Made by a program: the position numbers and the translations under genes
The notes under the pieces: model-generated
Seen by the model: only the letters and a program-made list of their open reading frames with translations
What the model was told of the DNA's origin: nothing
The model's database searches: none
Assembly: GCA_049613665.1 (NCBI GenBank)
Contig: JBMZCV010000079.1
Coordinates: forward strand, 1-21,389
Origin: JBMZCV01 sp049613665
GTDB taxonomy: Bacteria; Bacteroidota; Bacteroidia; Chitinophagales; UBA2359
Length of the DNA stretch: 21,389 nucleotides
Direction: 5' to 3'
Part shown: one piece after another, positions 14,167 through 21,389 of the stretch
How positions within the stretch are numbered: position 1 is the first letter of the stretch
Layout of the letters: each line of letters starts with the position of its first letter

Positions 14167-15240
14167 ATGTCGTCCAAAAATTTTTCTCTTTCGCAACTAG
14201 CTCTTGTAGCATTAATAACACTTGTTGTGAGTACTGCCGTTGTTAGTATTTTTAGTTTATGGGAATCCAATAGCACATTAAAAGAACAGAAACAAATGTT
14301 AACGGCTTCGTATGTTCGATTGGCCGATATTTTGAGTGGTGTTTCTCGAAAAATATGCGATGAAATTCATGAATTTAATGATGGTTTAGAAATAGAAACC
14401 GTTGTTGAAAATTGCAAACACATAGATGAAATTGTTATTGAACTAAAAACTATTGATTATCTAACGGAGGAAAAACGGCTAGAGTACAATAAGAATTTAT
14501 TGGAAATAACAGAATATATTTTCAAAGTTGCTAGAGAGTTGAAAGATGAAAAAATGGCTATAGAAATCAGCAAACTAAAGCAAAAGTTGGATAGAGAAAT
14601 GGCAATTGTTCAGAATAAAAATGTAAAATTGGAAAACTCTAACCAATACTTGAAAGCAAAGTTGGAGGAAACAAAATCTGAAAAAGCACAAGTTTTATCT
14701 GAAAAAAGAACGACAGAGCAACAGTTGTATCAGGCATTGCAACAGCGAGACGAAGCGCGTGGAAAGGCTGCTGAATTGAGCAATAGTATGGCTCGACAAG
14801 AACAAGAATTGGAAAACTTGAAAAAAGAAAATGCTAAAACGAATAAAAATGAGATTGAAGAAGAAGATAATATTACGGAAAACATTGTGGAGGAAGAGAA
14901 AATAGAAAAAGAAAACGCTAGCCTTATTCCAATACCAGAAGAGAAAGAAAACTTATCTTATGATAAATTAGCTATTCGAGAACAATTGACTAACTATTTG
15001 ATGTTGTTTTCGCCGAAGAGACGTGATAGAAAATTACGCAGCAAAGTGAGAAATTATTTTGCGAATCCGAATGAGAATATGATAACAGTAAAAGGAAATA
15101 AAAGTGCATATTCTCCAAATAATTATTTGAGTCGCCTTACTGTTACTGGCCCTTATGACATCATGGTTAATGACATTGAATTTGATTTGCAAGGAAAAAT
15201 AACAAAGCTAGAAGTAGCAGAGGTAAAATTGGAAAGGTAG
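14167..15240 (+). CDS. Membrane-anchored coiled-coil protein of the ABC locus
   Basis: I recognise no family for this 357-residue protein. A TM anchor lies at about 11-31 (LALVALITLVVSTAVVSIFSL) with no lipobox or obvious cleavage site. Residues 35-125 are helical. A long heptad-type coiled coil spans about 127-224, an acidic Glu/Asn/Ile-rich linker 228-260, and a compact basic C-terminal domain 263-357 (FSPKRRDRKLRSKVRNYF, then several beta strands with LTVTGPYDIMVNDIEF). The gene starts 40 bases after the permease, so the two are almost surely co-transcribed. With the anchor at the N-terminus, most of the protein probably lies in the periplasm. The shape parallels the coiled-coil partners of FtsX- and MacB-type permeases, which suggests a mechanical coupler; this is inference from layout only. 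A strong terminator follows 91 bases after the stop. Confidence 0.8.
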   Translation: MSSKNFSLSQLALVALITLVVSTAVVSIFSLWESNSTLKEQKQMLTASYVRLADILSGVSRKICDEIHEFNDGLEIETVVENCKHIDEIVIELKTIDYLTEEKRLEYNKNLLEITEYIFKVARELKDEKMAIEISKLKQKLDREMAIVQNKNVKLENSNQYLKAKLEETKSEKAQVLSEKRTTEQQLYQALQQRDEARGKAAELSNSMARQEQELENLKKENAKTNKNEIEEEDNITENIVEEEKIEKENASLIPIPEEKENLSYDKLAIREQLTNYLMLFSPKRRDRKLRSKVRNYFANPNENMITVKGNKSAYSPNNYLSRLTVTGPYDIMVNDIEFDLQGKITKLEVAEVKLER

Positions 15241-15270
15241 AAAAAGCTTTTGATTTATTTACCTAAATAT

Positions 15271-15297
15271 AAGTGCCAAGCAGCACTATTTAATAAA
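15271..15297 (-). repeat. Dispersed 25-bp motif, copy 4
   Basis: The minus strand reads TTTATTAAATAGTGCTGCTT followed by GGCACTT. This is the motif of 1163-1187 with two extra bases and small changes. It is inverted relative to the copy at 8381-8405. Confidence 0.5.
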
Positions 15298-15331
15298 TGG
15301 CAGTTATTCTTGCTTAACTACTTATTTTGCA

Positions 15332-15371
15332 AAAAAGGCAAGTTATCTATTTTTAGATAACTTGCCTTTTT
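15332..15371. terminator. Bidirectional intrinsic terminator
   Basis: A perfect 17-bp stem pairs AAAAAGGCAAGTTATCT (15332-15348) with 15355-15371 across a six-base ATTTTT loop. T runs follow on both strands. It lies 91 bases after the coiled-coil gene and should end the four-gene block. It could also catch readthrough from the M6 gene arriving on the minus strand. Confidence 0.88.
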
Positions 15372-15431
15372 CTTTATATTTCTTAATGTTAGATTCTAAC
15401 TGTCTTTTCGCCTATCGAATTTACTTTTTAA

Positions 15432-15612
15432 CAACAGTTGGGGTATTTATACATTTTTTTTATCAAAGGTTTAAACATATTATTTTTTTAGGCTAAGATG
15501 GCCAACATTTACAAATTTTATAGCCTTTTGAACTGAAAAATAGTATATTTTACTTGCCAAAAGTTGCATTTATAAGTTGAATCTAAGTTATAAAAAAATG
15601 TCAGAACCATTG
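15432..15612 (+). mobile_element. 181-bp palindromic MITE-like element, copy 2
   Basis: The ends are CAACAGTTGGGGTATTTATA and ATGTCAGAACCATTG. The internal arms (about 15474-15488 and 15536-15550) and a GGCC-containing centre match copy 1 in reverse complement, including the long shared word TTAAACCTTTGATA. The length is the same as copy 1. Divergence from copy 1 is clear but moderate, so neither insertion looks recent. Confidence 0.75.
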
Positions 15613-15638
15613 TTATTCAAAAAAACGATAACTTTAGC

Positions 15639-15685
15639 CATTGTTTGGAATTATAACAAGGGTGTTGCTTATGTCCGAACTATTG
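15639..15685. repeat. Short relic of the 181-bp element (ends only)
   Basis: CATTGTTTGGAATTATAACA at the left and ATGTCCGAACTATTG (15671-15685) at the right are both versions of the element's terminal repeat, with only about 12 bases between them. It looks like an internal-deletion derivative sitting 27 bases from copy 2. Confidence 0.5.
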
Positions 15686-15721
15686 TAAAAGCAAAGTGCG
15701 AAAAGACAGTTTGAAAATCTA

Positions 15722-18700
15722 CTACCTCATAATCACTAATTTTGTAGTGCTAATTGCTCCAGCATTTTCTACATTCACGAAATAATAACCTTCGTTGAGA
15801 TGGCTAATATTTAGTGTGGTTTCGTGAATATTTGTTTTTTCAGTCATGACTATTCTGCCTGTCATATCAACAATTGCAATATTTACTACCTCTTCACTAT
15901 TTAACATATCAAGACTTATGGTTACTTGATTGACTGTTGGATTTGGATAAATCGTTGCTGTAAGGTTTGTCGTCTCGGCAAAAATATCATATCTATCAAT
16001 ATTATTTTTCGATACATCAGGAGGTGTCGTGAATGTAGCTATTGGCGATACATAATCTGTCCAAACGCCATCACATTTAACTCTCACAGTCCATTCATAA
16101 TCTTGGTCATAGAGAATACCCATTGTAAAAGTACGAGATGTATTATTCGTTTCAGGGAAAATTTTCCATGTTTTGCCTGCTTTTCTTCCTGCTAATTGAT
16201 ATTTTTGTGCATTTGGAATCGCTGCCCATGTAAGGGCTATTACTAAACCATTTGTAGTAGAAACGTTAGAACTTAACTCGCTAGGCATCAAAGCTCTACA
16301 TGCTTCTGTTGGGCTAGTAAAGAGTTGGATAGCTGACCATTCCGAAAGGTTACCATTTCCACAATCGGTTTTCACTTGCCATTCATAAGTTTGTCCAGCC
16401 GAGTGTGTGCCTAAGTTTGGCGATTCGGAAGCTGTTACATAATTTGTAGCCCAATTAGTATTTCCATATGCTCTGCCTCTAAAAGTATAACCTACTGCAC
16501 CAGCCATATCGTCCCAGTCGAAAAGTGCTGTTGTAGAAGTGGCTTCTGGCACAGATAAGCCAGTAGGTATAGGGCAAGTAGATGCTTCTATAACGATAGA
16601 ATAATCTTCTACTTCTCCAAAGCTATAAATATTGCAAGGGTCATCAGAAATTTCTGAATACTGCAATTGAATACGCATTAAAACAGTGCCAGCCATTGCT
16701 GTATTTGGAATGGTAATGCTAGAGCTAATAGTAGAAATAGAACCACCGCCTTGCAAAGCGAGTTCATTAACAGAAAATGAGTAATCGCCATTATAATCTA
16801 TCCAAACACTCCAATATTCTGGGTCTCCTTCATATTCGACATAAGGTGTGAGCATAATTGGATAGGTTTCGCCAGCCATTACAGTAGTGCTTAGATAGCT
16901 AAAGTTGGCGTAGCCTCCATTGTTTCCAGAAAGATTAGAAATAGTTCCAAATTCTACGTTATCAATATATTCTAGGCTTGAATCAAATGCGTCAGATTGA
17001 CAATATTCGCACGCCAAAGAAGTGTCTGTACCATCTGCAAGTGTAACATAATCGAGTCCATCAACAATATGAATAGCAGAAACGATTGTACCTACTGCAT
17101 CTTGCACCCATACTGAATAAGTTCCTACACCTAAGCCTGTAAAGGTATTACTGTCTTGATAGGTCATACCACCGTCAATAGAGTAGTAATGTGGATAAAT
17201 ACCTCCTGAACTGCTAGCAGTTACCACTCCTTCTGTTCCACCTACACATCTAGGGTATCGTACAACTTGAAAGTTGGCATCTAAAGCATTATTGAGATAT
17301 ATACTATAATCTTCTACTTCACCATCGTCATATATCTCGCAAGCAGAAGCGGCATTGCCATTATACTGCATTTGAACACGCATTAAGGTTTCGCCTGCTA
17401 CTACCGAATTTGGAATGGTGATAGTAGTATCAATGGCATAAGAACTGCCTGCTGTTTGCAAAGCAAGTTCATCAGGAGTAAAGGTAAAATCTCTATTATA
17501 ATCAATCCAAACATTCCAATATTCTAAATCTGTTGGATACAACAAATTAGGAGTAAGGCTAATTGGGTAGGTAGTACCTTCTACTACATCAATAAATGAA
17601 TTGGTATAGTTGCCATAGCCACCATCATTACCAGAGATATTGTACATACTGCCAAATTCTACACTTTCGATGCTTTCATAATAAGTGTTTAGGCCTTCAG
17701 AAGGACAATATTCACAAGCTATCGAATAAGTACCGTCTATCATTAAAATCTCTTCTAATTCATTATCAGGGTTAACAGCAGCAACGATATCGCCATTTCC
17801 ATCTTGTACCAAAACACTATAAGTGCCAGCCGCTAAATCAGAGAAAACATTATCTTCACCATAGTTCGCACCAGCATCAATAGAATAAGTATAAGGTGCT
17901 GTTCCGCCTATCACACTAATCGTAAAGCTTCCATCTGTACCTCCTGGGCATTTTATGTCTTTAACATTTGTAAAAATAGCACCAAAGCTTGGTATAGAAT
18001 AGAAAGATTGAATAGCAGACCATTCAGAAGTTACACCAGCAGCACAAACAGTACGTACTTGCCATTCATAATAAGTATCAGCTATATGAGGAATAACATT
18101 AGCACTTTGATTGTTAGTTACTGCAAGGCTTTCCCAAACAGCTTCGCCAGAAACACGCTCTTGAATTTCGTAAGAATATGCACCTGCTGGGTTGTCCCAA
18201 CTATAAGAAGATGTCGTTTCATCTATCCAAGAAGCATCAAAAATAGTAGGAGCTAAACATGGAGCTTCATAAACATCTAATACATAAGCTCCTGCATTTG
18301 TAGCATAACCATCGACAGTTAGATAATAAGTTCCTGCTGTTATATATTGTGTAATTTCGGAAGCTACCACACCATTAGCATCATCATTAGCTGCAATATC
18401 CATAGAGCAGCATGTAGTGCCTAAAAACAAGTAAGTATCATAGGTAGAACCTGTTAAAGAAAAAGTCCAATTGCCATCATTAGGAATAAGAATTTCATAT
18501 ATGACATCATTAGCATTTCCTTGTGAGCTTGAAGCTGTATTGGTATCACAATTATTGCCAGAAGCTGCTGTTGAACCAGAGGTATTGAAAGGTGCTGTTT
18601 TTACAGAATCAGCAGCACAAGGCGGTGCCGAAATTTCTAAGTCGAAAGCACCAGCTCCCGAATAGCCTTCTACCGTAAGATAATAAGGAGTATTTGCAGC

Positions 18701-20617
18701 TAAAGGTGCTATAATAGTAGAGTGTCTAATATACGTTCCACAATTATCATCATTAGATGCAATATTACTAGAACAACAAGATGTACCTAAATATATATAT
18801 GTGTCCAAACCAGATGCATCACCATTACAAGTTGTCATCGTCCAATCGCCATCTGTTGGCACAGAAAATTCGTAAGTAATATCTTCAGTAGTTCTCAAAT
18901 CACAACTATTTCCGCTACCTAGTGTAGTGTTAGAAGTAACGCTAGGAGCATCAATAGCAGTACTTTCGCAAAGGCAAGGCCCACAGCTACCACCACAATC
19001 AATACCTGTTTCGTCACCATTCTGAATACCGTCAGTACAACTCGCCGCCGCACAAGAGCCACCTGTTTGGAAAGATACCCAAAGGCCATTTTCTACAATA
19101 GCAGATACACAAAAACCACTATTATTGCCATTATAAGTATTGGCATTTGGTGTTGAAGAGTCATTAAATGTTGTGTTTCCTGTGCTACCTGGAAATAAAG
19201 TGCCATTATCACTACCATCTGCTGCTTCTAAATTGACTAAACGCTGATCCTCATTTGAATTGCTATTTTGACTTGCATCTATGTGCCAAATGGCCAAACC
19301 CTCGCTAGGTAGATATTGATCCCAGCCCTCTTTTTGTCTGTTTTCTAGCAAAAAGTATTCATTAGAAACAGGCGTATTGAGGCGATAAGCTGTTGGAGAA
19401 CTATCATTATAAGACATATTCGTTATTGTTTGTGTACCTGTCAAAACAGTAGGGTTTGTCCAACCCATCTCTGCTTTACACCAAGCCGACATTTGAGCAG
19501 GAGTTTTTCCCGAGTTGTTCCAAGTACCACCAGCCATCAAACACCAGCCGCCAACACCACTAGTAGAATAATCAGTATCATACAAATCTGGCAAACCTAA
19601 AGCATGTCCAAATTCGTGGCACAAAACGCCAATATTAGTAATATTTGTAGCACCATATTTTTCAGCTTGTATAATATAGTCGTTTACCAAAACGTCATCA
19701 TAAGTAACGCTATTACCGCCTGCTGAAAGCCCCCAACGATGTGACCAAATATCGTCACCATCGCCAGATTCTTCTGCACCACGTCCAGAGTGAATAACCA
19801 TCACTACATCAACCGCTCCATCACCATCGCCATCATATTGCGAAAAGTCAAGTCCGCCTGCTTCTGCTTGGTCAACTGCATATCGCACCAAATCGGTAGC
19901 AACAGCACCAGGCTGGTCATCGCCATAAGTTGCCTTATTGTTTGGAGCAGTGTACCAACCCATTACGTCAGTATTAATCGTCAATTGGTTGTAAGAAATT
20001 TCTTGATAATAATCACGGAAACTACCTGTTTGACCATTGACATTATAGTTAGCTTGATTAGCCAAATTATTGAATGCTGCGACATTATAAGTTGCTGCTT
20101 GGTCTGGAAAATCTACCAATAACAATAAGGCTTTGCGAGTACCCGTCGAAGGAAATACCATTTGTGGTTGTCCACTTGTAGGCTGAGGATGTAGCAATGA
20201 ATGTGTTTCTAATACGGCTTCCGAATAACGAAGATGCTTATCTATACTATTCAAAACCGTTAATACTTGGGCAGAACGTTCATTACTTGAAGTGGTTTTC
20301 AGATTTGTGACCGCCAAATCGCCATCGTTGGTGCTGATAGCATATTTATAAAAACCGTCATTGTCTTTCAAAATCGTATATCCATCGGTTGTTTCGACAT
20401 AATGAACAGCACGAGTGCCTCGCACATAGCCCTCAAATTCAGTACCGTCTGGCTGCACAAATGTACGCATATCTGGCGTAGCTTGCACTGCACAATAATG
20501 TCCGTGAGAGTGAGGCGAAATTTCGGATATTTTTGTATTATCGGAAGCGTAATACATTGTAAGACTAGCGATAACTGCACTAGCCAATAAACCAATAAAT
20601 AAGTTAAATTTTTTCAT
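15722..20617 (-). CDS. T9SS-secreted multidomain M6-family metalloprotease
   Basis: This is a 1631-residue exported protease. A signal peptide spans about 1-24 and a propeptide-like region 40-160. The M6 (immune inhibitor A-type) catalytic domain is about 160-517, with zinc motif HEFGHALGLPD (334-344: H334, E335, H338) and Met-turn M361; an acidic DGDGDG loop (262-267) is common in this family. A Cys-rich linker lies at 521-550. Two PPC-like domains (about 570-665 and 690-785) carry a paired CCS word. A fibronectin III-like domain (787-872) is followed by a duplicated block of SprB-like (about 880-960, 1114-1195) plus GEVED-like modules (about 975-1107, 1210-1342, each ending GEVEDYS). Two more Fn3-like domains follow (1345-1436, 1440-1533). 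A T9SS type A tail occupies 1556-1631 (IYPNPTVNQVTISLDML). The active-site residues are complete. It is a single gene with its own long leader. The likely role is degradation of extracellular protein; the target is unknown. Confidence 0.95.
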   Translation of the reverse strand: MKKFNLFIGLLASAVIASLTMYYASDNTKISEISPHSHGHYCAVQATPDMRTFVQPDGTEFEGYVRGTRAVHYVETTDGYTILKDNDGFYKYAISTNDGDLAVTNLKTTSSNERSAQVLTVLNSIDKHLRYSEAVLETHSLLHPQPTSGQPQMVFPSTGTRKALLLLVDFPDQAATYNVAAFNNLANQANYNVNGQTGSFRDYYQEISYNQLTINTDVMGWYTAPNNKATYGDDQPGAVATDLVRYAVDQAEAGGLDFSQYDGDGDGAVDVVMVIHSGRGAEESGDGDDIWSHRWGLSAGGNSVTYDDVLVNDYIIQAEKYGATNITNIGVLCHEFGHALGLPDLYDTDYSTSGVGGWCLMAGGTWNNSGKTPAQMSAWCKAEMGWTNPTVLTGTQTITNMSYNDSSPTAYRLNTPVSNEYFLLENRQKEGWDQYLPSEGLAIWHIDASQNSNSNEDQRLVNLEAADGSDNGTLFPGSTGNTTFNDSSTPNANTYNGNNSGFCVSAIVENGLWVSFQTGGSCAAASCTDGIQNGDETGIDCGGSCGPCLCESTAIDAPSVTSNTTLGSGNSCDLRTTEDITYEFSVPTDGDWTMTTCNGDASGLDTYIYLGTSCCSSNIASNDDNCGTYIRHSTIIAPLAANTPYYLTVEGYSGAGAFDLEISAPPCAADSVKTAPFNTSGSTAASGNNCDTNTASSSQGNANDVIYEILIPNDGNWTFSLTGSTYDTYLFLGTTCCSMDIAANDDANGVVASEITQYITAGTYYLTVDGYATNAGAYVLDVYEAPCLAPTIFDASWIDETTSSYSWDNPAGAYSYEIQERVSGEAVWESLAVTNNQSANVIPHIADTYYEWQVRTVCAAGVTSEWSAIQSFYSIPSFGAIFTNVKDIKCPGGTDGSFTISVIGGTAPYTYSIDAGANYGEDNVFSDLAAGTYSVLVQDGNGDIVAAVNPDNELEEILMIDGTYSIACEYCPSEGLNTYYESIESVEFGSMYNISGNDGGYGNYTNSFIDVVEGTTYPISLTPNLLYPTDLEYWNVWIDYNRDFTFTPDELALQTAGSSYAIDTTITIPNSVVAGETLMRVQMQYNGNAASACEIYDDGEVEDYSIYLNNALDANFQVVRYPRCVGGTEGVVTASSSGGIYPHYYSIDGGMTYQDSNTFTGLGVGTYSVWVQDAVGTIVSAIHIVDGLDYVTLADGTDTSLACEYCQSDAFDSSLEYIDNVEFGTISNLSGNNGGYANFSYLSTTVMAGETYPIMLTPYVEYEGDPEYWSVWIDYNGDYSFSVNELALQGGGSISTISSSITIPNTAMAGTVLMRIQLQYSEISDDPCNIYSFGEVEDYSIVIEASTCPIPTGLSVPEATSTTALFDWDDMAGAVGYTFRGRAYGNTNWATNYVTASESPNLGTHSAGQTYEWQVKTDCGNGNLSEWSAIQLFTSPTEACRALMPSELSSNVSTTNGLVIALTWAAIPNAQKYQLAGRKAGKTWKIFPETNNTSRTFTMGILYDQDYEWTVRVKCDGVWTDYVSPIATFTTPPDVSKNNIDRYDIFAETTNLTATIYPNPTVNQVTISLDMLNSEEVVNIAIVDMTGRIVMTEKTNIHETTLNISHLNEGYYFVNVENAGAISTTKLVIMR

Positions 20618-20692
20618 TGTTTAACATTTAAATTGTAAATGAAGAATAAGGATGTGCTTTAAGTGTCAAGCACTTATAAAATCAAAAGATTG

Positions 20693-20729
20693 AACGCCTA
20701 AAAATTAGTCTTTTGTGACAAAAGGCGTT
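20693..20729 (-). promoter_or_regulatory. Hairpin in the putative M6 protease leader
   Basis: AACGCC (20693-20698) pairs with GGCGTT (20724-20729), and inside it CTTTTG pairs with CAAAAG around a TGA turn, with an 11-nt bulge on one side. It is 76-112 bases upstream of the start codon. It may be a structured 5' leader, but I cannot match it to a known riboswitch. Confidence 0.3.
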
Positions 20730-20912
20730 AAGATTTTTTAAAGGTATGGACTCTTTTTGGTCAAAGAATGAGAAAGCAAATAAAAATCGGGCTGTGTAGA
20801 AGAAACAAAGGTAAAAGTATAATATGTATTTTAAAATGTATAAGATTGTTTGCAATTAAATTTTTTCACAACAACTCCAAAATGAAAATAATTGTAAAAA
20901 GTTAATTTTTGG

Positions 20913-20978
20913 AGCTAATATGTTGATAGTCAGCGTATTAGCTTTGTAATTGATAAAATAAATCTATCAAAATATTGT
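20913..20978 (-). repeat. GCTAA hairpin element, copy 2
   Basis: AGCTAATA (20913-20920) pairs with TATTAGCT (20936-20943) around a 15-nt loop containing TTGATAGTCAG. The tail TTGATAAAATAAATCTATCA forms a second small hairpin. Both parts align with 2779-2850, where the arm bases differ but still pair. This copy lies about 295 bases upstream of the M6 start codon, with the same orientation relative to its gene as copy 1. Confidence 0.6.
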
Positions 20979-21202
20979 GTAGTAGCAAAAAAATGAAAAG
21001 AATATGGGCAGTTGTTAGTGATTTAAATATCAATTTTTTTTGTTATGCAACAATAATAAGCTATTTATTACAAAAAAACAACACCTTTGATGTATAACAA
21101 TTACGATAACATGAAATTTTTTTTTTGTAATATTGAGTTTTAATTTTTGAAACTTTTGTGATAAAAGTTGAAACGCTTTCAAATAATAATATAAATTATA
21201 CA

Positions 21203-21389
21203 TTATTCACAAAAAAAGCATACATGAAAATAAAAACATGATTGGATAAATGCGAATATTACATTTGCATAATTTTAGCAAATTTTGTCCTTTTTTTTAA
21301 ATGTTATTAGATAAGTATATTTGTGGTGGCAGGTATTTTCAAAATGCCTACCACCTTATTCTTCTATTATTTCTTATCTAAAATTTTGT
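21203..21389. mobile_element. MITE-like element, second copy, cut by the window end
   Basis: It begins with the same terminal repeat TTATTCACAAAA (21203-21214) as the element at 5105 and follows it closely to the last base of the window, six bases short of the expected right end. About 50 bases present at 5192-5241, including the first hairpin, are absent here. The junction falls between short TTGTC/TTGTTC direct repeats, as expected of a slippage deletion. The remaining hairpin, around 21325-21354, keeps its pairing. Confidence 0.75.

Larger units (their letters stand above)
15398..15711. repeat. 14-bp inverted repeat flanking the second 181-bp element
   Basis: AACTGTCTTTTCGC (15398-15411) recurs inverted as GCGAAAAGACAGTT (15698-15711). 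With one or two indels the match extends to an AGATT on the outer side of each arm. The arms enclose the 181-bp element and its relic. They may be the two halves of an older hairpin into which the element inserted, or a separate recombination footprint. Confidence 0.5.
15241..15721. other. Intergenic region between coiled-coil and M6 protease genes
   Basis: This gap of 481 bases between convergent genes holds no ORF. In order it contains an inverted copy of the 25-bp motif (15271-15297), a bidirectional terminator (15332-15371), the left arm of a 14-bp inverted repeat (15398-15411), the second 181-bp element (15432-15612), a short relic of the same element (15639-15685) and the right arm of the inverted repeat (15698-15711). 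Confidence 0.7.
20618..21202. other. Leader and upstream region of the M6 protease gene
   Basis: No gene is seen. On the minus strand a TACCTTTG word (20806-20813) matches the Bacteroidota -7 box TAnnTTTG, but no TTG lies at the proper distance, so the promoter is uncertain. If used, it would give a leader of nearly 190 nt. That leader would contain two hairpins: 20693-20729 (AACGCC/GGCGTT outer stem, CTTTTG/CAAAAG inner stem) and 20654-20673 (GTGCTT/AAGCAC). The GCTAA hairpin element lies further upstream at 20913-20978. Confidence 0.45.

Noticed and set aside
18008..20122. Plus-strand open frames inside the M6 protease gene
   Set aside because: Antisense shadows of a long multidomain ORF with recognisable domains throughout; no independent start context or motif.
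20693..20729. Known riboswitch upstream of the M6 protease
   Set aside because: Only a short stem with a bulge; it matches no riboswitch consensus I know, so it is listed only as a hairpin.

Overview
The window is AT-rich chromosomal DNA of a Bacteroidota bacterium, most likely a Cytophagales-type marine or freshwater relative (inference). The evidence is a secreted protease with a type IX secretion (T9SS) C-terminal tail and SprB-like and GEVED-like modules, an ECF sigma factor with a Bacteroidota-style anti-sigma partner, TTG / TAnnTTTG-like promoter words, and starts without Shine-Dalgarno sites. No rRNA, tRNA, CRISPR array, transposase or phage gene is visible.

Layout. 1-304: tandem repeat, no gene. 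305-1069 (+): cyclase-family metal hydrolase. 1360-2715 (-): secreted M23 peptidase with a LysM domain, convergent with the cyclase across a perfect bidirectional terminator. 3119-4990 and 5423-5965 (-): an envelope-spanning anti-sigma candidate and its ECF sigma factor, separated by a 244-bp MITE-like element. 6136-7062 (+): homoserine kinase ThrB. 7150-8079 (+): one-pass membrane protein of unknown function. 8625-15240 (+): four envelope genes, namely a periplasmic vWA protein resembling TssR, an ABC ATPase, a MacB/FtsX-like permease and a membrane-anchored coiled-coil protein. 15722-20617 (-): a 1631-residue M6-family metalloprotease exported by T9SS. 20618-21389: its long leader region plus a second copy of the MITE.

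How the genes may work together. The sigma/anti-sigma pair looks like an outer-membrane-to-cytoplasm signalling device. The 8625-15240 block has the parts of a mechanotransmission-type ABC machine (ATPase, four-TM permease with a large periplasmic domain, periplasmic coiled coil) next to a T6SSiii-like TssR protein, but no other type VI secretion gene is present. This is my best candidate for an undescribed system. The block is bracketed by two 181-bp palindromic elements in opposite orientation.

The intergenic regions are rich in short dispersed repeats: a 244-bp TIR element (two copies), a 181-bp palindromic element (two full copies plus fragments), a hairpin element upstream of two secreted-peptidase genes, a 25-bp motif (about four copies), and a 19-bp motif lying just 3' of three genes in the same sense relative to the gene. 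These repeats are the most distinctive non-coding feature of the window.
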